Below are positions 32,299 through 40,284 of a DNA stretch of 64,000 nucleotides, piece by piece. The notes under the pieces are model-generated. The model did no database searches and was not told where the DNA came from. It worked only from the letters and a program-made list of their open reading frames with translations. The position numbers and the translations under genes are program-made. This stretch comes from JAKFDK01 sp036676195 (GTDB taxonomy: Bacteria; Bacillota; Sulfobacillia; Symbiobacteriales; ZC4RG38). Position 1 is the first letter of the stretch. Every line of letters begins with the position of its first letter. The DNA lies in the NCBI GenBank assembly GCA_036676195.1, contig JAKFDK010000024.1, positions 1 through 64,000 on the forward strand. The letters are read 5' to 3'.

Positions 32299-32709
32299 GT
32301 GACCGAATCGAAGGTAGCACCGGTGACCATAACCGGCACCTGCCAGGCCAAGGCGGGGGTCCGCCGGGTGCAGGCGGTGGCCGACCTGTGCCTGCACCCG
32401 GACCCGGCCGCCGGGCACCACCTGCTGCGGGTCACCGAAGCCAGGCTCTACGGCCGTCCGCCCGAGATCGAGTCAGGAAGGCTGCGGGCCCAGTTTCTGC
32501 TGGACATCCGGTATGACACGACACGCCCGCACAAATTCCGTACTTCCGCCTGCCACCACCAGCCGCTGGTCCTCACGGCCGCCCTGCCTGCGCACTGGGC
32601 GGGCCAGGTCACGGTGGAGCAGATGCGTACCCGGTTAACCGGAGTGGCCATCAGTCCTGACCGCAACTCACTGTTGGCGGGACTGCAACTTTCGGTGCGG
32701 ATGGACTAA
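32299..32709 (+). CDS. Hypothetical protein, possibly SPOCS-like
   Basis: This is a 136-residue protein starting at GTG 32299 after GGGAGGTGGGGCT. It is beta-rich, with patterns such as SGRLRAQFLLDIRYDT and TVEQMRTRLTGVAISPDR that recall one repeat of the SPOCS (DUF3794) spore-coat fold. The similarity is weak and by eye only. No signal peptide. It is followed 48 bases later by the DUF84-Nudix gene. Confidence 0.5.
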   Translation: MTESKVAPVTITGTCQAKAGVRRVQAVADLCLHPDPAAGHHLLRVTEARLYGRPPEIESGRLRAQFLLDIRYDTTRPHKFRTSACHHQPLVLTAALPAHWAGQVTVEQMRTRLTGVAISPDRNSLLAGLQLSVRMD

Positions 32710-32757
32710 CTCCGGCATCGGCGGCTGATCGATACATTCAGGAGGTCTTACAGACAA

Positions 32758-33738
32758 ATGGCACTGACCATAGCCGTAGGCTCCACCAATCCGGCGAAAG
32801 CCGAGGCGGCCCGAGCCTTGTTGGGGCGGGCGTTTCCCGGTTGCACGGTGATTCCGGTGGAGGTTCCCAGCGGTGTTCCTGCCCAGCCCATTGGCGCGGC
32901 CCAGACGGCGGCCGGCGCCCGCCAGCGTGCCCGGGGCGCCCTGGCCGCAGTGGCCGGGGCCCGGTACGGGGTGGGGCTTGAGGGAGGCATGGAGTCGGAC
33001 GGGCATCTGATCAACTGCTGTGCTCTGGTCGACAGCACGGGCCGGGAGAACATGGCCTGGGGCGTCCGGTTTCCGCTGCCAGCGGCCGTGGCCGCCCGCG
33101 TACTGCAGGGGGACGAGCTGGGCCCGGTGATGGACGAAGTTTCGGGGATTGCCGCCAGCAAGCAGACCCTGGGGGCGGTGGGGATTCTGACTGACGGACT
33201 GCTGACCAGGGCGGAAATGTGGCAGGGTCCGCTGGCCTGCGCGCTCATGCCGTTTTTGCACCCGGAACTGTATCCGGTGGAGTCCACCGGCGGCCCGCCA
33301 CTGACCCGCGACTTTACGGTGGCCACCTTTGTGGTGCATGAAGACAGGACGCTGCTGGTTTACCACCGCAAGTTGAAGATGTGGCTGCCGCCGGGCGGTC
33401 ATATCGAGCCGAATGAGTTGCCCGACGAGGCAGCCGTGCGCGAGGTGCGGGAGGAAACCGGCCTGGACGTGGAACTGGTGTCCCCACCTGCCTTTTCCGG
33501 CATTCCCGGCCCACGTCCCCTGGCCCGTCCGGAGGGGACCCAGCTCGAGGACATCGGGCCAGGGCACCAGCATATCGACTTGATTTACTTCGCCCGGCCA
33601 GCCGGCGGAATCACCCCGGTGCTGAACCCGCATGAAACTGAGGCGGTGGGCTGGTTCGGCCCCGCTGAACTGGAACCGCTCGGCCTGACGCCGGAGGTGC
33701 TGGCCTGGGCCAGACGCGCCCTCGAAACTGTTAAATAA
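32758..33738 (+). CDS. DUF84 (YjjX-type) NTPase fused to a Nudix hydrolase
   Basis: This is a 326-residue fusion. Residues 1-175 match the inosine/xanthosine triphosphatase family: IAVGSTNPAKAEAARALL at the start, then YGVGLEGGMESDGHLINCCALV. Residues about 180-326 are a Nudix domain with an intact box (GGHIEPNELPDEAAV followed by REVREETG). Both families clean up unwanted nucleoside polyphosphates, so a dual house-cleaning enzyme is likely. The exact Nudix substrate is unknown. Strong ribosome site AGGAGG before the ATG. No frameshift separates the parts, so the fusion is genuine in this sequence. Confidence 0.88.
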   Translation: MALTIAVGSTNPAKAEAARALLGRAFPGCTVIPVEVPSGVPAQPIGAAQTAAGARQRARGALAAVAGARYGVGLEGGMESDGHLINCCALVDSTGRENMAWGVRFPLPAAVAARVLQGDELGPVMDEVSGIAASKQTLGAVGILTDGLLTRAEMWQGPLACALMPFLHPELYPVESTGGPPLTRDFTVATFVVHEDRTLLVYHRKLKMWLPPGGHIEPNELPDEAAVREVREETGLDVELVSPPAFSGIPGPRPLARPEGTQLEDIGPGHQHIDLIYFARPAGGITPVLNPHETEAVGWFGPAELEPLGLTPEVLAWARRALETVK

Positions 33739-33833
33739 AGATTATTTCGAACCCCGCGACAAACGCGCAGAAATATGGTAGTATATCCATTGATAAGTCT
33801 AGTAACTTTTCTCGTTGCAGCGGGGGTGTAGAG

Positions 33834-34592
33834 GTGTCCCAACCGGCACAAACCATAGTGCCCAGCGATCCGGTGGTACGGGCGCGGCGCTCACTGAACA
33901 CCCGCCGCCGGACCCGCCGTTACCGCCTGCAACGCCCCGGCCGCCTGCTCGGAGTGATCGCCGGGATGCTCGCAATGGCAGGCGGTGTATACTGGGCCCT
34001 GGCCGGGCAGCCGCCGTGGCCGGGTTTGGAACGCACCGCCTCCGCCACCACTGCCGGACCGATACCGACCTGGATTCTGGTCATGGATGGGGAAGCGGCC
34101 AGGGGGGCAACGGGTCCGGCGAATCCCTTCGTGCTGCTACAGGTGGACCAGGCCTTGAACACGGTCCGCACGCTGGCGTTGCCCCAGGAGACCCGGGCCG
34201 AGATTCCCGGTCACGGAACCGACCGGTTGAATGCGGCGTACGGGTACGGCGGGCCGGAACTGCTCATGCTAACGACCTCCCGGCTGACGGGGTTGAAAAT
34301 TGATCGTTATGTCCGCGCGCGCGCCGACGGAGGGGGCCGGCTGGTGGACCAACTGGTCCGCCGGGGCGGCCTGAGCCAATCGAATATGACGGTGGCGGAG
34401 CAGAAGGCCCTGGCGCAGGTGCTGAGCCGGGCCCAGAATCAAATGCCGGCGACTTCCGTACCGGGGAACGTGGTGGAGATCGCCGGTGCACAGTATTTCC
34501 GCCTGGATGAGGCCGGGACACAGCAAATGCTCCGCAGTTGGGCGGTAACCCGCAGCGATGCGGATGAACAGTTGGCCAGCGAGGAAAAATAA
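33834..34592 (+). CDS. Degenerate LytR-CpsA-Psr (LCP) family protein
   Basis: This is a 252-residue protein with a basic cytosolic N-terminus, one membrane helix (residues about 40-60) and an extracellular LCP-type domain. The core LPQETRAEIPGHGTDRLNAAYGYGGPELL matches the LCP signature in order, but the usual PRDTR reads PQETR and the upstream Arg/Asp-rich first motif (RSDT) is replaced by NPFVLL. LCP enzymes attach glycopolymers to peptidoglycan. The missing residues suggest it is inactive in catalysis or binds a different ligand. It is also shorter than usual. GTG start. Confidence 0.75.
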   Translation: MSQPAQTIVPSDPVVRARRSLNTRRRTRRYRLQRPGRLLGVIAGMLAMAGGVYWALAGQPPWPGLERTASATTAGPIPTWILVMDGEAARGATGPANPFVLLQVDQALNTVRTLALPQETRAEIPGHGTDRLNAAYGYGGPELLMLTTSRLTGLKIDRYVRARADGGGRLVDQLVRRGGLSQSNMTVAEQKALAQVLSRAQNQMPATSVPGNVVEIAGAQYFRLDEAGTQQMLRSWAVTRSDADEQLASEEK

Positions 34593-34597
34593 ACCCA

Positions 34598-34634
34598 AAA
34601 ACGCCGACCGCGGCCAGGCCGCGGTCGGCGTTTT
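34598..34634 (+). terminator. Intrinsic terminator of the LCP gene
   Basis: AAAACGCCGACCGCGGCC pairs perfectly with the complementary arm ending GGCGTTTT. Confidence 0.9.
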
Positions 34635-34646
34635 GAGCTGGGAATA

Positions 34647-34701
34647 AACAGCAGGCCCGGCGTCAGTGGTTAGTACCCCCTGAACGCCGGGCCTGCTGTT
34701 T
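34647..34701 (-). terminator. Long hairpin downstream of tRNA-Asp
   Basis: AACAGCAGGCCCGGCGT and ACGCCGGGCCTGCTGTT (17 pairs) enclose a 20-base loop. It lies six bases past the tRNA 3' end on the minus strand and probably terminates it. Confidence 0.7.
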
Positions 34702-34706
34702 GCGGT

Positions 34707-34783
34707 TGGCGGAGGCGACGGGATTCGAACCCGCGGTCTTCGCCGTGACAGGGCGATATGCTAGGCCGCTGCACCACGCCTCC
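34707..34783 (-). tRNA. tRNA-Asp (GTC)
   Basis: The minus strand folds into a complete cloverleaf. The acceptor GGAGGCG pairs with CGCCTCC, followed by discriminator G and an encoded CCA. The anticodon stem TCGCC/GGCGA holds loop CTGTCAC, giving anticodon GTC. The T arm contains GGTTCGAATCC. Confidence 0.95.
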
Positions 34784-35020
34784 CCATTCGGGGGGTTCAC
34801 CCGCCCTCGTTGGCGACGGCGGCGAACATCAACCGGCGAAGATTAATATAACAGGCTGTTGAGGGCGAATCAAGCCCTAATTGAAACCAAAAGTACCAAC
34901 GGAATATTCAGCACCCGGAAATGTGCGGTCCGAGCAGGTCGGGCAGCACGGCGGGGAACTAATGGGGGGCGAGCCGGGCGCATAGCCTGGGTGGGAGAAA
35001 GACCTGGAGGGGGCAGTAGT

Positions 35021-37162
35021 TTGTCCTACACATACAGACGGTTTGGCTCGCAGGTGAACGTGGCGTTGGTTGCGCCAGGGCAGGCGGATCTGGCGGTGCC
35101 TGAGCAACCGCAACCGGTAACGGAAATGATGCAGAATTACCCCAATGCCTGGGTGCGGGCGACCGCCTGCGCCTATGCCGATGCCCCCGCCGGTGCCGTG
35201 TACAGCACGGTGTGGGCCTGGGGCACCCGCCGCCACCATGGCTCCGGCCTCTGGCCCCTGTTGGTGGCGGACGCCGCTGGGTTTCACATTGACCGGCAGG
35301 ACCAGGGAGACTACGGAACCGCTTTTTTTGCGGTAAGTGCCGGGCCGCTGCTGGTAGCCGACGGGCGTCCGGCCGATCTGACCGACAGCCTGCAGGCGGG
35401 CCGCTTTACCGGATTTACCGCCACCACCCGGACGGCTCAGGCCGGTGTGGGCATTCGCCGTGATGGTTTGCTGGTGCACGTGGTGGCCAACGAACTGACG
35501 CTGCCGGAGCTGGCCCGGGTGTTGGTTGAGCTGGGCTGTAGTGTGGCAATGCGTCTGGGTGCCGCCGGCGGACCCGTGTACGAGGCGGGCGAGCTGGTCC
35601 ACGGCAGCGAGGGCGCCGGTTTCCCCTGTGCCCTTGTATTCAGACAGGCCGAACCGGCGCCGTATCTGCTGCAGCACCTGTTCGGGCAACAGGAGCCCTA
35701 CCGCGGCAGCAGCGTCCTGGGCGAGCCGGTGGCCCTGGCCGAGCAGATGGAGTCGTACACCCACCAGGTGAACCCGTTGGCCCCGTTTTATGCTGCACAT
35801 TATCTGGAACTTGGCAACCGGCTCGGGCTGCGCGGCGATGTGGCCTATGCCCAGGCCCTGCATGAAACCGACTTCTTCCGCTACACCGGCAGTGTACAGG
35901 ACTGGCAGTTTAATTTCGCCGGTATCGGCGCCACGGCCCCCGGCACAACCGGCGCTGTTTTCGCCGGACCGCGGGAAGGTATCGGCGCGCATCTGCAGCA
36001 TTTGTACGCCTACGCCACAGCCGTTCCCCTGCCGCCGGGAATGGTGCTGGCCGATCCCCGGTTCGACCTGGTACCCAGGGGCGTGGCGCCCCGGATGGGC
36101 GACCTGAACGGCCGCTGGGCCGTGCCGGGCAGCGGTTATGGTCAACAGATTGACCGGCTGCTGGGGGAATTGCTGGCAACGCCGGCCCGCCCGGTGAATG
36201 ATACCGAAGGCCAGGCCACCTTGCGCGCATTGCTGGCCCGGCGGGTGGATATGGGCAACGCCGGCGTAACGGATGCACCCCGGTTCGAGGGTTGGCAGGG
36301 GACGGTGACCGGCCCGGCAGGAACCGCGGCATTGGCTGCCCCCGCCGCCGGCGCCCCGGCGATCGGGACCCTGCCCGCCGCCCCGGTGCCCGGGACCGCC
36401 ACCGCGCTGGGCGGGAGCTACTTTCAGGTGGTGCTCCCCGGCGGTCAGTCCGGCTGGGTGCCGGCAGGCAACGTCCGCACCGTGGCGGCCGCGCCGGCGG
36501 TTGCCCAGGCAGATGCCCCGGTGGTTCTGGATCCCGGCCACGGCGGGGCGGATACCGGGGCCGTGGCTACAGACGGGACCATGGAAAAAACCGTGAATCT
36601 GGCCATTTCCCTGGCGGTACAGCAGCGGCTGCAGGCAGCCGGTGTGCCGGTGCTGATGACCCGCAGCGCGGATACGGACGTGAGCCTGGTGACACGCGCC
36701 TGCCTGACCAACCAGGCAGGCGGCCGGCTGTTTCTGAGCATTCATCACAACGCTGCCTCTGCCGATGCGCGGGGGACGGAAACGTATGTCCAGGGTGGCG
36801 AGGAGCAGGGGACCGCCGTAGTTGCCGCCTCGCAGTGCTTCGGCCGGCTCCTGCATCCGTCGGTGCTGGAGGCGATCGCCGGGGCCGGGGCAGGCACCTG
36901 TCCGCCCGTGGACCGGGGGATCCGGGTGCGGCTGCTGGCTGCCACCGACTGGCGCGACTATTACGCTGTGCTGCGGAATACGGCTATCCCGGCGGCCTTG
37001 CTGGAGGTGGCCTTTATGAGTCATCCTGCCGATCTGAGCTGCCTGCAGAATGACCAGTTCCTGGACGGCGTGGCCGCAGGTATTGCCGAAGCGGTCTTGG
37101 CCTGGCTGGCCCGGGCCCGGCCGGTGGAGATTCCGATCCGTACTCTGTACGGACTTCAGTAG
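35021..37162 (+). CDS. Multidomain cell-wall hydrolase: NAGPA-like, glucosaminidase, amidase_3
   Basis: This is a 713-residue protein. Residues about 50-205 resemble a phosphodiester glycosidase (NAGPA) domain. About 250-345 is a glucosaminidase domain with the likely catalytic Glu in ALHETDFF. About 465-490 is an SH3-like strand pair, and 500-700 is an N-acetylmuramoyl-L-alanine amidase. The amidase zinc ligands lie in DPGHGG, MEKTVNLA and SIHHNAA, and the catalytic Glu in LLEVAFMSHP. It should cut both glycan and stem-peptide bonds of peptidoglycan. TTG 35021 follows GGAGGGGGCAGTAG; the longer in-frame start is not supported. No clear signal peptide is visible, so export is uncertain or it may act in the mother cell. 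Confidence 0.82.
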   Translation: MSYTYRRFGSQVNVALVAPGQADLAVPEQPQPVTEMMQNYPNAWVRATACAYADAPAGAVYSTVWAWGTRRHHGSGLWPLLVADAAGFHIDRQDQGDYGTAFFAVSAGPLLVADGRPADLTDSLQAGRFTGFTATTRTAQAGVGIRRDGLLVHVVANELTLPELARVLVELGCSVAMRLGAAGGPVYEAGELVHGSEGAGFPCALVFRQAEPAPYLLQHLFGQQEPYRGSSVLGEPVALAEQMESYTHQVNPLAPFYAAHYLELGNRLGLRGDVAYAQALHETDFFRYTGSVQDWQFNFAGIGATAPGTTGAVFAGPREGIGAHLQHLYAYATAVPLPPGMVLADPRFDLVPRGVAPRMGDLNGRWAVPGSGYGQQIDRLLGELLATPARPVNDTEGQATLRALLARRVDMGNAGVTDAPRFEGWQGTVTGPAGTAALAAPAAGAPAIGTLPAAPVPGTATALGGSYFQVVLPGGQSGWVPAGNVRTVAAAPAVAQADAPVVLDPGHGGADTGAVATDGTMEKTVNLAISLAVQQRLQAAGVPVLMTRSADTDVSLVTRACLTNQAGGRLFLSIHHNAASADARGTETYVQGGEEQGTAVVAASQCFGRLLHPSVLEAIAGAGAGTCPPVDRGIRVRLLAATDWRDYYAVLRNTAIPAALLEVAFMSHPADLSCLQNDQFLDGVAAGIAEAVLAWLARARPVEIPIRTLYGLQ

Positions 37163-37175
37163 GGAGGCAGGGTGC

Positions 37176-37916
37176 ATGTCGCCAGCCGCGGCCGAAGTGA
37201 CGGCCTGCCCGTTTACGTATGACCATTATCGGGAGATCCTGGAGCGGTTGCGCGCTGCCGGTGCCGCGTTTATTCGGTTTGGCGAGCCGCTGCAGGAAAG
37301 AACGGTCTGGCTGCGCCATGATGTTGACCTGGACCCGGAAGCCACCCTGCCCCTGGCTGAGGTGGAGTCGGCGCTCGGGGCGACGGCCACCTATCTCTTT
37401 CAGGTGACCAGCAGCCTGTACAACGTGCTGGCACCGGCCACGGCCGGAGTGATCCGGCGCCTGCAGGAACTTGGCCACGAGGTGGGGCTGCACCTGAATC
37501 TGCACGCGTATACCCCGGGCTCATCCGGCCCGATGGACGCTCTGGCCAGGCGGGAGGCCGGGGTGCTGGCCCTGGTCACAGGCGTGCCGGTGCGGGTGGT
37601 GTCTTTTCACCGGCCGGCTCCGGCGGTGCTGGGCCAGGAGATTCCCGGGTTGATCAGTACCTATGCCCCGCCCTATTTCCGGGCAAGCAAATACCTTTCC
37701 GACTCCGAGATGCACTGGCGGGAGGGCTGCGCCTGCCACCAGGCCGGCAGTCACCTCCGCCTGCAACTGTTGACCCACGCTGAGTGGTGGGCGGCGGCAG
37801 CGGCAGACCGGGCGGCGCGGCTGGCCGGGTTCCGGCAGCGGCACCGGCAGGCCTGGGAGGCGGCGTTGGCTGTGGAAGTGGCCCCGCCCAAGGAGGGGAA
37901 TCCGTGTCAATCCTGA
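37176..37916 (+). CDS. Polysaccharide deacetylase-like protein (WbmS-like)
   Basis: This is a 246-residue protein. VWLRHDVDLDPEATL near residue 45 resembles the metal-binding Asp pair of the deacetylase superfamily, and GHEVGLHLNLHAY near residue 105 supplies His residues. It lacks the full NodB motif set, so its activity is uncertain. ATG 37176 follows GGGAGG. It overlaps the following ATP-grasp gene by 13 bases, so the two are coupled, and both probably act on a sugar or its precursor. Confidence 0.68.
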   Translation: MSPAAAEVTACPFTYDHYREILERLRAAGAAFIRFGEPLQERTVWLRHDVDLDPEATLPLAEVESALGATATYLFQVTSSLYNVLAPATAGVIRRLQELGHEVGLHLNLHAYTPGSSGPMDALARREAGVLALVTGVPVRVVSFHRPAPAVLGQEIPGLISTYAPPYFRASKYLSDSEMHWREGCACHQAGSHLRLQLLTHAEWWAAAAADRAARLAGFRQRHRQAWEAALAVEVAPPKEGNPCQS

Positions 37917-38983
37917 CAGTGGTGGTGACCGCGGTGGGCTGCCCCGGCGGCCCGGCCATTCTGAAGGCCCTGCGCGCCGGGGCGGACGCCGCCGGCGAGA
38001 AAGTGCGCCTGGTGGGTACCGATTGCCGGCCCACGGCGGCCGGCCGCTACCTGTGCGATACCTTCCGGGTGGTGCCGGCCGGGGCGGACCCGGGCTTTCT
38101 GTCCGCCCTGTCCGCCCTGTGTGCCGAGGTGAAGGCGGATGTACTACTGCCCCTGGCCTCGCCGGAGCTGCAGCCGCTGGCCGGTGAGCGGCACCGCTGG
38201 CCGTGCCGGGTGGCCGTGTCCCCGCCCATTGCCCTGACAGTGGTGGAGAATAAGGCCCATCTGTACGGTCTGGCCGAAGCCTGCGGGCGGCCGGACCTGG
38301 TGCCCGCGCACCAGCTCGTGCACACGTGGGCGGATCTGGCGGACGCCGCCGTATCCCTGGGCTATCCGGCCAATCCGGTGGCGGTGAAGCCGCCTCTGGC
38401 CCACGGCAGCCGTGGTTTTCGGATTCTGCGCCAGGACGGTGACCGGCTGGCCGCCTTGCTGGAGGAAAAGTCGGACGGCACCGTGACCTCGCTGGCGGAA
38501 CTGGAACGGGTCCTGGCCGGGGCGGCGCCGTTCCCGCCTTATCTGGTGATGGAGTACCTGTCCGGGGCCGAGTGGAGCGTGGATGTGCTGGCCGGTCCCG
38601 GTGGCCGGGTGTTGGCCGCGGTGCCACGCCGCCGCGTGGAGACCAGGGGCGGGATTTGCGTGGTCAGCGAGGTGGCGGCCAATCCGGAACTGGCGGCGGC
38701 GGCAACGCAGGTGGTGGCGGCGGCCGGTCTGGAGTATGCCGCAAACGTGCAGTTTCGCCTGGCGGCGGACGGACGGCCCTGCCTGCTGGAGGTGAACCCC
38801 CGGCTGCCCGGTACGGTGGCGGCTACGGTCGGGGCGGGGCTGAACCTGCCCTGGCTGGCGGTCGGCCTGGGTTTGGGCAGGGCAACCGGCACACTGCCGG
38901 AACCGGAGTGGGGCACGCGGGTGGAGCGGCACTGGCAGGAGGTGTTTTATGGCCAGGCGACGGACGGCGGTGGTGGACTTTGA
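37904..38983 (+). CDS. ATP-grasp carboxylate-amine ligase
   Basis: This is a 359-residue ATP-grasp enzyme of the PylC/carbamoyl-phosphate-synthase-like type. The ATP-binding loop is AVKPPLAHGSRGFRI (around residue 165), and the metal site is CLLEVNPRLPGT (near residue 290). It would activate a carboxylate and couple it to an amine. Its place beside sugar-modifying enzymes suggests addition of an amino acid or acid to a sugar. GTG 37904 after AAGGAGGG. It overlaps the next gene by 35 bases. Confidence 0.85.
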   Translation: MSILTVVVTAVGCPGGPAILKALRAGADAAGEKVRLVGTDCRPTAAGRYLCDTFRVVPAGADPGFLSALSALCAEVKADVLLPLASPELQPLAGERHRWPCRVAVSPPIALTVVENKAHLYGLAEACGRPDLVPAHQLVHTWADLADAAVSLGYPANPVAVKPPLAHGSRGFRILRQDGDRLAALLEEKSDGTVTSLAELERVLAGAAPFPPYLVMEYLSGAEWSVDVLAGPGGRVLAAVPRRRVETRGGICVVSEVAANPELAAAATQVVAAAGLEYAANVQFRLAADGRPCLLEVNPRLPGTVAATVGAGLNLPWLAVGLGLGRATGTLPEPEWGTRVERHWQEVFYGQATDGGGGL

Positions 38984-39833
38984 CGGCACCATTGCCGCCT
39001 ATGACGGCTGGAAGGGCATTGCTGTCTACGGTGAGCCGCTGACGGGGGCCGCCGCCACTCTGGCGGAACTCCGGGACGCCGGGTGGGAGGTGCTGGTTTA
39101 CACTGCCCGTAACTGGGAGGAACGGGCGGAGATTGAAGCCTATCTGCACAAGCACGGCATTCCCTTTACCCAGGTGGTGTGCGGCAAGCCCCTGGGGGCG
39201 GTGTACATTGATGACCGCAGCACCGGCCGGGGTGGGGACTGGGCGGCGGTGCGGCATGATCTGGGTTTGGCCCGGCCGGCTGTATTTGTACACCCCACGG
39301 CGGTGGTGGAGCCGGGTGCGGTCATCGGCGCCGGCTCCCGGGTCTGGCACCATGCCCATGTCCGGGCCGGCGCGCAGATTGGCCCGGACTGCGTGCTGGG
39401 CCACGGGGTGTTTGTGGATACTGAAGCCGTGGTGGGTGCCCGTTGCAAGCTGCAGAACCAGGTGAACGTGTACCGGGGGGTGACCCTGGCGGACGATGTG
39501 TTTGTGGGGCCGGGCGCAACCTTCACCAACGACCTTTACCCCCGCGCCGCCGGGGCCTGGGCGGTAACGCCGACCCGGGTGGGGCAGGGGGCCAGCATTG
39601 GGGCCAATGCCACGGTGGTGTGCGGAAATGACATTGGTCCCCACGCCCTGGTGGCGGCCGGTGCAGTGGTCACCCACCCGGTGGCGGCTCATGCCCTGGT
39701 GGCCGGCGTACCGGCCCGGGAGATCGGCCGGGCGTGCGCTTGCGGACGCCCGGCGCGCCGGGAACCAACCGGTGGCTGGGTTTGCCCGACCTGTACCCGG
39801 CCGGTACCGGCGGAGCCAGAGGAAACCCCCTGA
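38949..39833 (+). CDS. HAD-like domain fused to left-handed beta-helix acyltransferase and zinc ribbon
   Basis: This is a 294-residue fusion. Residues 1-110 form a HAD-type domain (VVDFDGTIAAYDGW; VYIDDRS). Residues about 115-260 are a hexapeptide-repeat left-handed beta helix of the WlbB/WbbJ acetyltransferase type, with HPTAVVEPGAVIGAGSRVWH and NQVNVYRGVTLADDVFVGP. Residues 265-290 contain CACGRP...WVCPTC, a four-Cys zinc ribbon. It probably N- or O-acetylates a nucleotide sugar, with the HAD part removing a phosphate or serving structure. Confidence 0.85.
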   Translation: MARRRTAVVDFDGTIAAYDGWKGIAVYGEPLTGAAATLAELRDAGWEVLVYTARNWEERAEIEAYLHKHGIPFTQVVCGKPLGAVYIDDRSTGRGGDWAAVRHDLGLARPAVFVHPTAVVEPGAVIGAGSRVWHHAHVRAGAQIGPDCVLGHGVFVDTEAVVGARCKLQNQVNVYRGVTLADDVFVGPGATFTNDLYPRAAGAWAVTPTRVGQGASIGANATVVCGNDIGPHALVAAGAVVTHPVAAHALVAGVPAREIGRACACGRPARREPTGGWVCPTCTRPVPAEPEETP

Positions 39834-39837
39834 ACAT

Positions 39838-39859
39838 GGCCCGCTGCGCCGGGCGGGCC
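39838..39859. terminator. Hairpin between convergent genes
   Basis: GGCCCGC (39838-39844) pairs with GCGGGCC (39853-39859) in the short gap between the + strand fusion gene and the minus-strand glycosyltransferase operon. Confidence 0.45.
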
Positions 39860-39864
39860 GTGGT

Positions 39865-40284
39865 TCAGGTGGCCTCCAGCAGGCGCAGGTGACGGGCCAC
39901 CTCCCGGCGGTCGGGCAGGAGCAGGAGGCTGAGCCAGACCTCGTAGGTATCGCCGCTGGGCAGCACCAGGCCCTGGCAGCAGATGAAGTTGGTCTGGCGC
40001 CGCACCGGGCCGCCCAGACTGAAGGGAGTGGTCTCCAGCCGGTCCAGGCAGTGGCCGTCGGCGTTGCGCATTTCCACACACTCAGTGTAGTCGTGTTGGA
40101 CCGGCGCCTCGGACCGCCAGAAGTTGACGATGACAAAGTCCTGCGCGGTTTCGCCCGGCAGTGTATGAAAGATCTGCAGCAGGGCCAGCCGGCCTGCCAC
40201 ATCGTGGGTGAAAGCCCGGCAGAACAGGCTGGCGTCCAGTTCAGGTGGTGCCGACCAGAGCTGTTCAAGGGTCTGGTCAGACAT
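39865..40284 (-). CDS. Hypothetical protein at the end of the GT2-TPR operon
   Basis: This is a 139-residue protein starting at ATG 40284 after GGAGGACACCCCCC and overlapping the preceding glycosyltransferase by eight bases. Beta-rich pattern: VIVNFWRSEAPVQHDYTECV, then RQTNFICCQGLVLPSGDTYEV. Unlike its neighbours it has neither GT nor TPR sequence. Not recognised. As the last gene of a coupled operon it may bind the product or an enzyme of the pathway. Confidence 0.6.
   Translation of the reverse strand: MSDQTLEQLWSAPPELDASLFCRAFTHDVAGRLALLQIFHTLPGETAQDFVIVNFWRSEAPVQHDYTECVEMRNADGHCLDRLETTPFSLGGPVRRQTNFICCQGLVLPSGDTYEVWLSLLLLPDRREVARHLRLLEAT

Noticed and set aside
34877..37177. A 766-codon open frame on the minus strand
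   Set aside because: It is antisense to the multidomain amidase, whose motifs are unambiguous. His/Gly/Gln-rich composition is typical for shadow frames.
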